A stretch of DNA of 64,000 nt from Hermatobates lingyangjiaoensis (lineage: Eukaryota > Arthropoda > Insecta > Hemiptera > Hermatobatidae). The DNA is taken from positions 124,001 to 188,000 of the forward strand of contig JAPFBL010000538.1 in assembly GCA_026182355.1 (NCBI GenBank), given 5' to 3'. The translations under genes were made by a program, and so were the position numbers. Shown piece after piece: positions 1 to 10,600 of this stretch (its first letter is position 1; each line of letters begins with the position of its first letter). The notes below the pieces were generated by a model. That model was not told the origin of the DNA. It was given only the letters and a program-made list of their open reading frames with translations, and did no database searches.

Positions 1-71
1 ATTTTTTTACTTATAGTAAATTTGAGTTCAGACCACTCCAGATTTTTTTTTTGTTACTAACTTTGCCTGTC

Positions 72-460
72 ATGGACGCCCTCCTCCGCGATGTCACCTA
101 TGCCGCATTGGCCCCTAGGTTTGACACCCGCCTTTGCGATGTCCACCTTAGGCACATTGGCCTCTAGGTTTGACACCCGCCTTTGCGATGTCCACCTTAG
201 GCACATTGGCCTCTAGATTTGACGCCCGCCTTTGCAATGTCCACCTTAGGCACATTGGTCTCTAGATTTGACACCCACCTTTGCGATGTCACCTACGCCG
301 CATTGGCCTCTAGGTTTGACACCCGCCTTTGCAATGTCCACCTTAGGCACATTGGCCTCTAGGTTTGACACCCGCCTTTGCGATGTCCACCTTAGGTACA
401 TTGGCCTCTAGGTTTGACGCCCGCCTTTGCGATGTCCACCTTAGGCACATTGGCTTCTAA
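72..460. repeat. 49-bp minisatellite, about 8 copies
   Basis: Tandem units of about 49 bp built around 'ggcctctaggtttgacaccc' and 'gcctttgcgatgtccacctt' fill this stretch. Single-base differences separate units (cctct/cttct, acaccc/acgccc, gcgatg/gcaatg), and two units carry a shorter 'gtcacctacgccgcattgg' variant. It lies in the intron upstream of the first visible ASPM exon. No coding role is seen. Confidence 0.9.
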
Positions 461-576
461 CTTTTGGGTCAACAGGTATTCAAACTCATACAGTATATTT
501 GTTCTTTATCTTTTACTAAAACCAAACTATACTTTAAATTTCTCTAGTGTCTGACACTATATTTTTTTTTTTTTAG

Positions 577-794
577 CTAACAGAAAAACGCTGATGTCCA
601 TGCTGTTGAGATACAATCCACTTTGGCTGAGGATTTCGTTAGAGGCTGTCTTTAATACAACTCTAAATTTAATGAGCTTTAAAGATATTAAAGGAATCAT
701 GCACTTCATGGAAACTAATTTTGTTTCCAATGAAACAGTAGTACGAAAAGTGTCACATATTAAGAACTACACAATCAAGATGGAAAAGCTGAGG
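577..794 (+). CDS. ASPM: ASPM exon: calponin-homology region, first part
   Basis: The exon follows a long T-rich tract ending in TTTTAG (574-576) and ends at AGG|GTATTC (794/795). It enters with two bases of a split codon, so 594 is an internal ATG and not the gene start. The translation contains the block YNPLWLRISLEAVF, which closely matches the conserved ASPM segment YNPLWLRIGLE in the calponin-homology region, the part of the protein that binds microtubules. It ends in phase 0 and joins directly to 5256. Confidence is high because the downstream exons continue the same domain in the expected order. Confidence 0.9.
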
Positions 795-1283
795 GTATTC
801 AAAATTCATAGTTTTTACTTTAGTTTTTAGTTTCCAGCTTATATTAGCCATCATCAGGTAAAAAGAAAAACAAATTATAGTATACTAAGAAGGTTCAAAG
901 AATGACTGGTAGTGGAAATTGAAAATATGCCGAAGGCAGGGGGTAGGAGATCGGCTGTCGGCAAGCAGGGTCAGGGTACTGACCGCTCCTCAACTTCCTT
1001 TGTATTATTTCTTTTTTTTTTTTTTATTGTTTAAACCGATCTCCTAGCGTGTGGTAACGTCTCCGTTTACCGGCTTTTTGTTTGATCCGTGATTCTACAG
1101 ATTCTACATTGGGAGTCCTAAATTTTGCCTAACACAAGTGCATTTCGAGTAAGAGATCTTTAACGAGTACCTGACATCGTACAGGCTCGGGACCGACGGC
1201 TTAAAGTCCGTTTTTTCTTTTATATATATATTTGTTTAAACCAATCCCCTGTCGGGTGATTACATCAGCCGTTTACGGGCTTT

Positions 1284-1297
1284 TTGTTTTCATTTTG

Positions 1298-1342
<45 letters not shown>

Positions 1343-1460
1343 CTTTAACACAGAGAAAAGAACACAGAAAGACACTACAGAACTCACTTCGAAATATCGA
1401 AGTGAGTTCTGTAGTGTCTTTCTGTGTTCTTTTCTCTGTGTTAAAGTGTTTATTGTCCAC
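1284..1460. repeat. (TA)n tract plus short perfect palindrome
   Basis: A (TA)n run (about 1302-1340) is followed by a palindrome whose arms start 'cactttaacacagagaaaag' (1342 on) and return as the reverse complement up to about 1447. The centre is the 'cgaaatatcg' sequence. The same arm occurs at 17390-17480 and, as one half only, near 38192-38245. This is one member of a group of (TA)n-attached palindromes in the window. Confidence 0.85.
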
Positions 1461-1764
1461 ACTTACCTTTATATATATATATATTGGTGTACTTAGAGAG
1501 CAGGCCTTCTTTTAAACATATTTCATTAAATTGCTTGCCTATCTTTATCCTCTCGTATTTCCTCGATACTTTTTCCAATATACTTTTTCCATTTTGATAC
1601 AATCAAGATGGAAAAGCTGAGATATTCAAAATTCGTAGTTTTTACTTTACTAGAAATAAAGTATAGTTCTATATAATATATATACTTATATACTAGAAAT
1701 AAAATAAAATATAGTATAGAAATAGTATAGTAAAGTATAGTGATCGTGAAAAAAATCGATCTCG

Positions 1765-2100
1765 AGATTTTGACGGAATTATATGTTTTGAGGTCCCAAA
1801 AGTCGTTTTATGAAGTTTATTGGACGATGTCTGTGTGTGGGTGGGTGAGTATGTTACCATTGCTTGTTACCACACTACGGTCCAGAATCTTTGATAGATC
1901 AAGTTGATATTTTACAGAAGAATGGTGTGTAGATTATCCCTATTGTTTGGGAAGAATATTATGCATCATGATAAAGTCACTTTTTTTTTGCCAAAAACCG
2001 GTTTTTAGAAAACATTTTTTTCTCTCAGCACTGCTAATTCTAGAGTTTTAAAACTTTGGCATTATCTTTGAGGTTACAATATATTCAGAATTTTAAAACA
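1765..2100. repeat. Interspersed repeat, LINE-tail-like, decayed
   Basis: The segment beginning 'gacggaattatatgttttga' and 'ggtcccaaaag' has a partner at 45668-45750 ('ttgaggtccccaaag', followed by a long GT microsatellite). The shared stretch and attached GT-rich tract suggest the 3' part of an interspersed repeat. No coding remnant is recognised. Confidence 0.5.
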
Positions 2101-2107
2101 ACGGGAA

Positions 2108-2735
2108 ATATTTTTTTTTTCAATAAAATGTTAAAATTTTGACATATAATTGAATCTGAAATCTTATGAGTGCGGTACAGGCCATACCGTTGAACAGATC
2201 AAAATGATAGAAATAGAGGCTGAGTTGAAATATTTTTTTTTTCAATAAAATGTTAAAATTTTGACATATAATTGAATCTGAAATCTTATGAGTGCGGTAC
2301 AGGCCATACCGTTGAACAGATCAAAATGATAGAAATAGAGGCTGAGTTGAAATATTTTTTTTTCAATAAAATGTAAAAATTTTGACATATAATTGAATCT
2401 GAAATCTTATGAGTGCGGTACAGGCCATACCGTTGAACAGATCAAAATGATAGAAATAGAGGCTGAGTTGAAATATTTTTTTTTCAATAAAATGTAAAAA
2501 TTTTGACATATAATTGAATCTGAAATCTTATGAGTGCGGTACAGGCCATACCGTTGAACAGATCAAAATGATAGAAATAGAGGCTGAGTTGAAATATTTT
2601 TTTTTCAATAAAATGTAAAAATTTTGACATATAATTGAATCTGAAATCTTATGAGTGCGGTACAGGCCATACCGTTGAACAGATCAAAATGATAGAAATA
2701 GAGGCTGAGTTGAAATATTTTTTTTTCAAAATTGC
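2108..2735. repeat. 121-bp tandem repeat, 5 copies
   Basis: Five nearly identical units, each containing 'gagtgcggtacaggccatac' and a T-rich block. The marker 'tgcgg' falls at 2171, 2293, 2414, 2535 and 2656, giving periods of 122, 121, 121 and 121 bp. Units differ mainly in the length of the T run and one base in 'atgttaaaa/atgtaaaaa'. The array is intronic. Confidence 0.95.
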
Positions 2736-2739
2736 ATCA

Positions 2740-4105
2740 CCAAAGGGGCGTTACAGTTCGATTTCTGTTTTTAGAAAATGTTTTTTTGCGCTAAACGGCT
2801 CATGAAAAAACTATGAGAATTTGACCAAAAATGGAACAAGAAATAAACAATTTATAAAAAAAAAATTCCAATGAAATTTCGATCACGGCAACTAGCAATA
2901 AAGCTATAAAAACTGTTTGTTTATCCAAGACTAAGGGATATTTGTCGAATTTTGATATTTTTTTAGAATGTTTACATTGACTTAGACATTTTTTGGGCAA
3001 ATCCACTGAGATAAAATTGATATTTATAAGGGAAAAATTTAAATAATTTATTGACTTATACGAGATATAAGAGGAATAATATTTTTATATGTAAAAAAGT
3101 CACCGTCAATAAAAATAAATAAATGTCCTTTGCCTTCCATGGTATGATGGATTTGATCATAAAATGCTTTAATAAATCTATATATTGCACTCTTGAGCAA
3201 ACTTAATGTCAGTTATAATTACTTTATCTTTGTGAATTGTAGTATCTTTCCATGATATTGAAATGTGACGAATGGACTCTTTCCTCAAGAAAGAGGATTT
3301 ATGTTTGTTGAGAAAATCCAGTTTTTTCATTATTCTAGTCTAATAGTTCATATTTATTATTTTCAAAAATTTGAAGCTCCAAACTATAAAAGTTTTAAAT
3401 AATTTTGAATAGCTGGCTTTGACTTTGATTTGAGTATGTAAACAGGCTAATTACAAATATATTTTTTCTTAATATACATTCGTAGCAACCTTATAACAGA
3501 GTACAAGACACAGGAAAAAAGGTAACACTCACTCAGAGAAAATTGAAATATATAATTTTTGATAAAGTGGAAGGAAAACGATTTTATTAAATCCTAAGAA
3601 GCCATAAATTTCTCAGTATAATAATTCTATAAAAAACCAAAAATTTAAAACATAATTCAAAATTGAAATCTTTCGTTTGAAGATTAATAAATGTAATTAT
3701 CGTACATCCTTAATTATATATTATCTTAAAATGACATTTTTTCTTCGATGTTTTTCAGAGAAAATAAGAGTATTTTCTTGTTTTAAATTTGAAAATTTGA
3801 CTTAAATGTCATGTAAAAGATGTAAGAAATCCACTGCCTATTTGAACAAAGCCATGTTCTCTTGTAGGAGAATATTTCGTATCAAGAAATGTTATTACTT
3901 TCGCTTTTGAAAAATGTTATTACTGCTGTAGTTATACTAATAAAATTATTTGCATCAATGGTGTGATATACAAAAATAAGCTTATATATTGATTAATCGA
4001 TCAGTTACTATGTGTACTACCTCAGGAATGAAAGACTAATAAACATCTCCCGTTAGATGTTTGCGTTATGCTTAACTGAGACAGTATATATTATATACTT
4101 TAGAA
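2740..4105. other. AT-rich intron, no feature recognised
   Basis: This stretch between the 121-bp array and the hAT element is AT-rich with many short stops in all frames. I see no conserved protein remnant, RNA gene or terminal inverted repeat. Short ORFs here look like chance. Confidence 0.6.
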
Positions 4106-5134
4106 CAGGCATGGGCAACTGTTTGTCACCTGCGGGCCGCACTTTACTATTTTCGAGTGGGCGAGGGCCGCATGATGATACACATATGCAAGATATATTA
4201 CTTTTCCATACATACTTTTTTTTTCACTTTGTTTTTATTTGTTTTACTGTCGCAGGCCTGATTTTCTTTTTCTTTCCATTATTTTACTTTCTTTGTTTCT
4301 TTATAAATGTTCAAATGACATAAATTCTCTCATCATTCTTTTATAAATTCTCCATCACTGTAGGTTTTCGAATACTTAGCAATTTTTTCTGCAACAATGT
4401 AACTGGTTTGCACAATATCATTATTCTTATTCTGTTTCTTAACAAAAAACGTTTTCTGTCCTATCAAGGCTTTTCTCAGCTTTTCAACTTTTTCTTCTCT
4501 TGGTCGACCAGTAAGGTTGTGATATGAAGGATGTTTTGTCAAGTAGTCTTTTCAAATTATACTCCTTCAATACACTAATTACATCTGAACAAACGAGGCA
4601 CACTGGTTTCTCTTTCCATATCACAAAAAAATAGTCTATCGTCCACTTATCTTGAAACACACGACCTTCATCAATTACCTTTCTTTTCTTAGACATACTT
4701 GGGGTTCAAATATTTCAAAAAATGTATTCTTGGCTGTGTGGATACAAGGAGAACTATGCTCTTCATGGGTTGATAGAAATGGAATGAATGACAATAATGA
4801 TTTGCTCCCTTTTATATGGAAACACAAGACAAAAAGTGAAAGCATACGGACTAATCCCCAGTAAATCGCCAAACTGACCGACAGACTATTAACTAGGATT
4901 AAGATTCTGGTTAAAAGGGGGGTAAGATAAATACCTTTTCCCAGTGGGATTTCCGCGGTTAAATTGATTTTCCAGGCCCGATAATCATCCTTGGGATAAC
5001 CTTCGACTGAGAAAGGAATTTTGAAGACGAAGGCTGGGCATTTACTAATTTGAATTTTTTTGTTTTTTAAGAAACCTAAAAGGCTCTGCGGGCCGCATTT
5101 CAACACGTCGCGGGCCGCAGGTTGCTCATGCCTG
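4106..5134. mobile_element. hAT DNA transposon (1029 bp, non-autonomous) with 8-bp target duplication
   Basis: The ends are imperfect inverted repeats: 'caggcatgggcaactg' at 4106 and, at the right, 'gttgctcatgcctg' ending at 5134. Both are followed inward by a GCGGGCCGC block. An identical 8-bp CTTTAGAA flanks the element at 4098-4105 and 5135-5142, the target-site length typical of hAT elements. The interior keeps a broken N-terminal piece of a transposase-like protein on the minus strand (4333-4696). The rest of the transposase is missing, so the copy cannot have encoded its own mobility. It lies in the intron before the exon at 5256. Confidence 0.93.
4333..4696 (-). pseudogene. hAT-type transposase N-terminus (GTF2I-repeat/ZBED-like), frameshifted fragment
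   Basis: Two overlapping minus-strand frames (4484-4696, then 4333-4542) read as one protein start interrupted by a frameshift near 4530. The first frame starts MSKKRKVIDEGRVFQ, followed by a KPVCLVC zinc-finger start. The second continues with a 'SYIVAEKIAKYSK...DGEFIKE' type segment. This order (basic start, BED-like zinc finger, 'IVAE.IA..SKP..DGEF') is familiar from the N-termini of hAT transposases and the GTF2IRD2/ZBED-like proteins derived from them. No catalytic domain follows. The fragment is enclosed by the hAT terminal repeats at 4106 and 5134, which supports the call. Confidence 0.75.
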
Positions 5135-5255
5135 CTTTAGAAGATTGATATTAAGTTTACTTATAGTAAAATTGATTGTGGACCACTCCAGATTTTTTCT
5201 TCTATTATGTCATATCAATTGTTGTTGTTTTAATTAATTTTTTTTCTTGTTTTAG

Positions 5256-5378
5256 GATGATATGAATTGTTTTGTGTTAGAGAAATTTTTGCTTCTTCTT
5301 TTATTTATGGATTCAGCAAAACTACAACGGCTGATACCGTTTGATCCATGTTTGTTTAGCATAGAATCTCCTGTGAAG
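5256..5378 (+). CDS. ASPM: ASPM exon: calponin-homology region, middle part
   Basis: A 123-bp exon (41 codons, phase 0 at both ends) between TTGTTTTAG (ends 5255) and AAG|GTATCA (5378/5379). The residues include FLLLLLFMDSAKLQRLI and DPCLF, matching the ASPM segment with the pattern 'LLLL..LD.AK..RLI.HDPCLF'. It joins in frame to the previous exon (ends at 794) and to the next (starts at 7686). It is short and was found by following the domain rather than from an open reading frame. The hAT element ends only 121 bp upstream. Confidence 0.88.
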
Positions 5379-5489
5379 GTATCATTCTGTTTGCTATATA
5401 TATACATATAATAAGGTATTGTTTTCTTGACCAAAATTTACTAATAAAAACTTTTTTTTTCTTCTTGGAGTTGTTCAGAGTTAATATAA

Positions 5490-5760
5490 GAAATCACTTT
5501 TTCGCCAACATTTCAACGTTATGATATTGTAAAGTAGATATGACAAATTTCCATTGTTTTTTGTTAGTTTATAGCCCTGAGGATGTCTTAAAATAAGGAC
5601 GAAACGTTGGCAAAAAGGTGATTCAGTATATTAACCCTGACCAAACTCCAAGAAGAAGAAAAAGTTTATATATACAAGACTAAAGTTTATCGGGACTCGG
5701 TCAGTTCTTCAGGTTCAAATTAAACTCTCATTGCCAACGTTTCGGTCTTTATTTAAAACC
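5490..5760. repeat. Interspersed repeat with CTGANGA-hairpin-GAAA module
   Basis: At 5577-5604 the plus strand reads CTGAGGA, a T, a GTC/GAC-closed hairpin, then GAAACGTTGGC. A related minus-strand copy of the 'gaaacgttggc' end lies at about 5733-5745. Flanking text ('aatcactttttcgccaacat' and 'caaaaaggtgattcagtata') is partly inverted, so this looks like a decayed palindromic repeat of the same general kind as others in the window. Confidence 0.6.
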
Positions 5761-5869
5761 TTTTTCTGTATAAATTTTGAAACAGAAAAACTAAGTATTA
5801 CATTACAAATTATTTTACAAAGAATAATAATATATGGATTTTAACAACAACTGTCGTCTGAATGAACAC

Positions 5870-6310
5870 GTGACACTGAACTGAAAAATGCAAATGAACA
5901 TTTTTCATTCAGCAATGACTAGCAGTCTTCGTCAGCGTCAAAAACCTAGCTGAAACACCAGATGCAGAAACATATTGGCGATGGCTTGAGAGAAGTGGGA
6001 AAAAAGAGTGGTATTTTAAAAGGGTGTATAGTGCAGGAAAGGACTAATGTCCTTTCACAGTCAACAGAGTCAACGGGCCTCTTATGAAATATTTTTTAGC
6101 ACCCTTTAAACCTAAGTCATACAAGAGGACGGGTATTTTAATGATAGGACAATTGACCTAATGTTATTAATTTCATCATTAAAGAATTAAGGAATATATA
6201 TATGTACAAAATAAAATTTATCACTACTCGGTCAATTCTTCAGTTTCAAAGTAAAACTCTTTTCATAGTCGACGTTTCGGTTTTTATTTAAAACCTTTTT
6301 GATTTTTGGA
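5870..6310. repeat. Interspersed repeat related to 22380-22770
   Basis: The stretch from about 5925 ('gcagtcttcgtcagcgtcaa') to about 6190 shares many blocks with 22440-22760, for example 'accagatgcagaaacat', 'agtgcagg' and 'gacgggtattttaatgatag'. It carries the GTCTTCGTCAG end, which is the reverse complement of a CTGACGAAGAC module. The next part (6215-6300) is a copy of the 'gttttaaataaa...cgaaacgt' family seen at 17210 and 43740. Confidence 0.6.
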
Positions 6311-6736
6311 AGTTCAATATTTTAAAGCAGAAAAATTTAAATATTACATTAGAGATGTTTTCTTTTTTTTTTTTAAAAAAACTAATATAATACTGAAGTT
6401 TTTCTGCTTTAAAATGTACATCTATCTATGAAAAGGTAATCACTGTGAGTTTATTTTGAACCTGAATTATGTGTTTGAATATATGAACAACTTTGAGAAA
6501 GTATTTTGAATATTTATATTAGGAAATTAAATTAAATATGTTTCAATTCTTATATAAGTTTTATTTTGATATAAGTTAAATTGAATGCTTTGAGAATGCA
6601 AGGCGGATATTTCAAGTCAGTTGTATAATCTGGCTTCTTAATTCAAATATGTGATAGATTGTTAACAGAGTTTGAGATTCATTAACTATGCAATCTGTTA
6701 TAGTGTCGTATTTACTCATATTAGGCAAAGTATCAA

Positions 6737-7275
6737 GTCTCCACACAAAAAAGTTTATTACAAAAAACTAAACAACGCGTTTCGAACACTTGATGGTCTT
6801 CTTCAGGTTACATCTAAAAAATATATGTATTTATGAGCTTTAAGAACATCGGGGCGAATTAATTAAAAATTAATACAATATTTGATACTATTGATTGATA
6901 ACATGGGAATAATATTTAAATGGATTTTATTGATTCTTAACTTTAACAACATACTGAAACATGTCTAATTTATAAATAAAATAGATTCTTAATTACTGAA
7001 TAACTACCCCAGCAGAGCAGGTAATTAAAGATCTATTTTATTTATAAAATAGACATGTTTCAGTATGTTTTTTAAAGTTAAGGATCATTTTTAGCCATTT
7101 AAATATTATTTCCATGTTATCACTCAATAGAGTCAGACATTGTATTCATTTTTAATTCACCCCGATGTTCCTAAAGCTCATAAATGCTTATATTTTTTAG
7201 ATGTAACCTGAAGAAGAACATCAAGTGTTCGAAAAGCGTTGTTTAGTTTTACAATAAACTTTTTTGTGTGGAGAC
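6737..7275. repeat. Long inverted repeat (arms about 260 bp) carrying paired modules
   Basis: The left arm starts 'gtctccacacaaaaaagttt' (6737) and the right arm ends with its complement (7266-7275). The arms run to about 7005 and from about 7022, with scattered mismatches. Each arm carries one CTGAAGAAGA...GTTCGAAA module, at 6779-6806 on the minus strand and 7208-7234 on the plus strand. A related pair with different interior sequence is at 15880-16380. Confidence 0.8.
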
Positions 7276-7297
7276 TTATTTATTTATTTTATTGAGG

Positions 7298-7448
7298 GTG
7301 ATTATAGTACTGCGTCCTAAGAACTATTGTACTTTCTCCCCTTTTCTACTATAGTACTGCGTCCTAAGAACTATTGTACTTTCTCCCCTTCTGTACTATA
7401 GTACTGCGTCCTAAGAACTCTTGTACTTTCTCCCCTTCTGTACTATAG
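7298..7448. repeat. About 47-bp tandem repeat, 3 copies, at a LINE 3' end
   Basis: Three units of about 47 bp beginning 'ctatagtactgcgtcctaag' and including 'actttctccccttctgta'. Read on the minus strand they correspond to the sequence following the LINE fragment at 14990-15040 ('gaagtacaatag...aagacgcagtgctgtag'), so this is a local triplication of a LINE 3' tail. Confidence 0.85.
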
Positions 7449-7655
7449 TACACCAGTTAGACTCAAGGCCTCCAAGGAGCTCAGCACTTTTGCTGAGTCC
7501 AACGGTAAAAGCTCTTCTATGATTTTGTTGAGTGTCCCGAAGCACCTGCCTCTGTTTAGCACTGTGGCTTGGCAGTGAGTCAGTAGAAGCAAGTGTCTTT
7601 TCCTATGTGGATGCCTAATGCTTTCCCCAATATGAGTGTTTAAAATGAAAAGCAT
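7443..7655 (-). pseudogene. LINE 3' ORF fragment (C-terminal part)
   Basis: The minus-strand frame contains THCQATVLNRGRCFGTLNK. The plus-strand fragment at 14776-15069 has the matching TNCKATLLHRGRCSGALHK, so both are copies of one element family. In the better copy this follows a C-x2-C-x8-H-x4-C knuckle typical of the C-terminus of LINE proteins. The fragment ends about 30 bp before the ASPM splice acceptor at 7685, so the element inserted very close to a functional acceptor. Confidence 0.6.
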
Positions 7656-7685
7656 TATATTTAATTGATTTTTTTTTAATTTCAG

Positions 7686-10600
7686 AGCAATGTTGAAGTA
7701 TTAGATGAATTTATAAAGGAATTTGTAAGCTGTACTGGAGGAATGAAAAAAAGAATGCAGTCAAATGGATATCAGTTAAAATATAGGCAGAGATGTTTAG
7801 ACGAAATGAATTTATCTGTTAAAACTCCTTTAGATTTAAAAGACGGCGTGCGTTTAACAAAAGCAGTTGAATTTATTTTAAAAGATAAAAGATTAAGTAA
7901 CAATTTAAGAGTGCCAGCTATATCAACATTACAAAAAATTAATAACGTTAGTGTTGCATTGGATGCGCTTAAAAAGAAAGGCTTTACTATAGGAGACGAT
8001 GTGAGTGCGAGAGATGTTGTTAAGGGGCACCATCAACGGATATCTTCCCTTCTTTGGCAAATACTTAATAAATTTATTAAACCCAGATATGAACAAGCTG
8101 CAAACAAACTTCAAAATTGGTGGAGACAAAAGAAATTGTTTATTACTATTCAAAAAAGAATTCAAAGAAAGAATAGATTAAAAGTGATGTTAACAGACCC
8201 TACCTGCATAAAGAGTAGCCTGACAATTCAAAAGTGGTTTAGAGGTTGTCACCAAATGCATAAGGAAAGAAAAGAGTTCTTATTAAAACGGAATAGTGCT
8301 CTGAAGATACAGACTTGGTTTAGAGGTTGTCAGGCAATGCAAAAGGAAAGAAAAGAGTTCTTATTAAAACGAAATAGTGCTCTGAAGATACAGACTTGGT
8401 TTAGAGGTTGTCAGGCAATGCAAAAGGAAAGAAAAGAGTTCTTATTAAAACGGAATAGTGCTCTGAAGATACAGACTAAGTTTAGAGGTTGTCAGGCAAT
8501 GCAAAAGGAAAGAAAAGAGATCTTATTAAAACGAAATAGTGCTCTGAAGATACAGACTTGGTTTAGAGGTTGTCAGGCAATGCAAAAGGGAAGAAAAGAA
8601 TTCTTATTAAAACGAAATAGTGCTCTGAAGATACAGACTTGGTTTAGAGGTTGTCAGACAATGCAAAAGGAAAGAAAAGAGTTCTTATTAAAACGGAATA
8701 GTGCTCTGAAGATACAGACTTGGTTTAGAGGTTGTCAGCCAATGCAAAAGGAAAGAAAAGAATACTTATTAAAACGCAATAGTGTTCTGAAGATACAGAC
8801 ATGGTTTAGAGGTTGTCAGAAAATGCAAAAGGAAAGAAAGGAATTCTTATTAAGACGAAATTGTGCTCTGAAGATACAGACTTGGTTTAGAGGTTATCGG
8901 CAAATGCAAACGGAAAGAAAAGAATCTTATTAAAACGAGATAGTGCTCTGAAGATACAGACTTGGTTTAGAGGTTGTCGGCAAATGCAAAAGGAAAGAAA
9001 AGAATTCTTATCAAAACGAGATAGTGCTCTGAAGATACAGACTTGGTTTAGAGGTTGTCAGGCAATGCAAAAGGAAAGAAAAGAATTCTTATTAAAACGA
9101 AATAGTGCTCTGAAGATACAGACTTGGTTTAGAGGTTGTCAGGCAATGCAAAAGGAAAGAAAAGAATTCTTATCAAAACGAGATAGTGCTCTGAAGATAC
9201 AGACTTGGTTTAGAGGTTGTCAGGCAATGCAAAAGGAAAGAAAAGAATATTTATTAAGACGAAATTGTGCTCTGAAGATACAGACTTGGGTTAGAGGTTG
9301 TCAGGCAATGCAAAAGGAAAGAAAAGAATACTTATTAAAACGCAATAGTGCTCTGAAGATACAGACTTGGTTTAGGGGTTGTCAGAAAATGCAAAAGGAA
9401 AGAAAAGAATATTTATTAAGACGAAATTGTGCTCTGAAGATACAGACTTGGTTTAGAGGTTATCGGCAAATGCAAAAGGAAAGAAAAGAATACCTATTAA
9501 AACGAAATAGTGCTCTGAAGATACAGACTTGGTTTAGAGGTTGTCAGGCAAATGCAAAAGGAAAGAAAAGAATACTTATTAAAACGAAATAGTGCTCTGA
9601 AGATACAGACTTGGTTTAGAGGTTGTCGGCAAATGCATAAGGAAAGAAAAGAATTCTTATCAAAACGAGATAGTGCTCTGAAGATACAGACTTGGTTTAG
9701 AGGTTGTCGGCAAATGCATAAGGAAAGAAAAGAGTTCTTATTAAAACGGAATAGTGCTCTGAATATACAGACTTGGTTTAGAGGTTGTCGGCAAATGCAT
9801 AAGGAAAGAAAAGAATTCTTATTAAGACGAAATAGTGCTCTGAAGATACAGACTTGGTTTAGAGGTTGTCAGGCAATGCAAAAGGAAAGAAAAGAATTCT
9901 TATCAAAACGAGATAGTGCTCTGAAGATACAGACTTGGTTTAGAGGTTGTCGGCAAATGCAAAAGGAAAGAAAAGAATTCTTATTAAGACGAAATAGTGC
10001 TCTGAAGATACAGACTTGGTTTAGAGGTTGTCAGGCAATGCAAAAGGAAAGAAAAGAATTCTTATTAAAACGAAATAGTGCTCTGAAGATACAGACTTGG
10101 TTTAGAGGTTTTCAAGCAATGCAAAAGGAAAGAAAAGAATTCTTATTAAAACGAAATAGTGCTCTGAAGATACAGACTTGGTTTAGAGGTTGTCAGGCAA
10201 TGCAAAAGGAAAGAAAGGAATTTTTATTAAGACGAAATAGTGCTCTGAAGATACAGGCTTGGTTTAGAGGTTGTCAGGCAATGCAAAAGGAATGGAAAAT
10301 CTACTTATTAAAACGGAATAGTGCTCTGAAGATACAGACTTGGTTTAGAGGTTGTCGGCAAATGCATAAGGAAAGAAAAGAATACTTATTAAAACGAAAT
10401 AGTGCTCTGACGATACAGACTTGGTTTAAAGGTTGTCAGAAATTGCAAAAGGAAAGAAAAGAATTCTTATTAAGACGAAATAGTGCTCTGAAGATACAGA
10501 CTTGGTTTAGAGGTTGTCGGCAAATGCAAAAGGAAAGAAAAGAATACTTATCAAAACGTAATGGTGTTCTGAAGATACAGACATGGTTTAGAGGTTATCA

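Noticed and set aside
594..594. ATG at 594 as the ASPM start
   Set aside because: An in-frame acceptor precedes it at 576, and the segment is an internal part of the calponin-homology region.
1284..1496. Tyr-Ile-rich frames at many (TA)n tracts
   Set aside because: Translations of (TA)n, not genes.
4675..5106. 143-codon minus-strand frame in the hAT element
   Set aside because: No recognisable domain. It reads through the element's terminal region and beyond the transposase-like start; most likely chance.
5577..5604. Calling each module an active hammerhead ribozyme
   Set aside because: The extra base beside stem II and the unlocated cleavage site mean only the two core segments are seen; reported as a hypothesis instead.
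7443..7655. Independent small gene
   Set aside because: Matches the LINE C-terminal fragment at 14776-15069, so it is treated as a LINE remnant.
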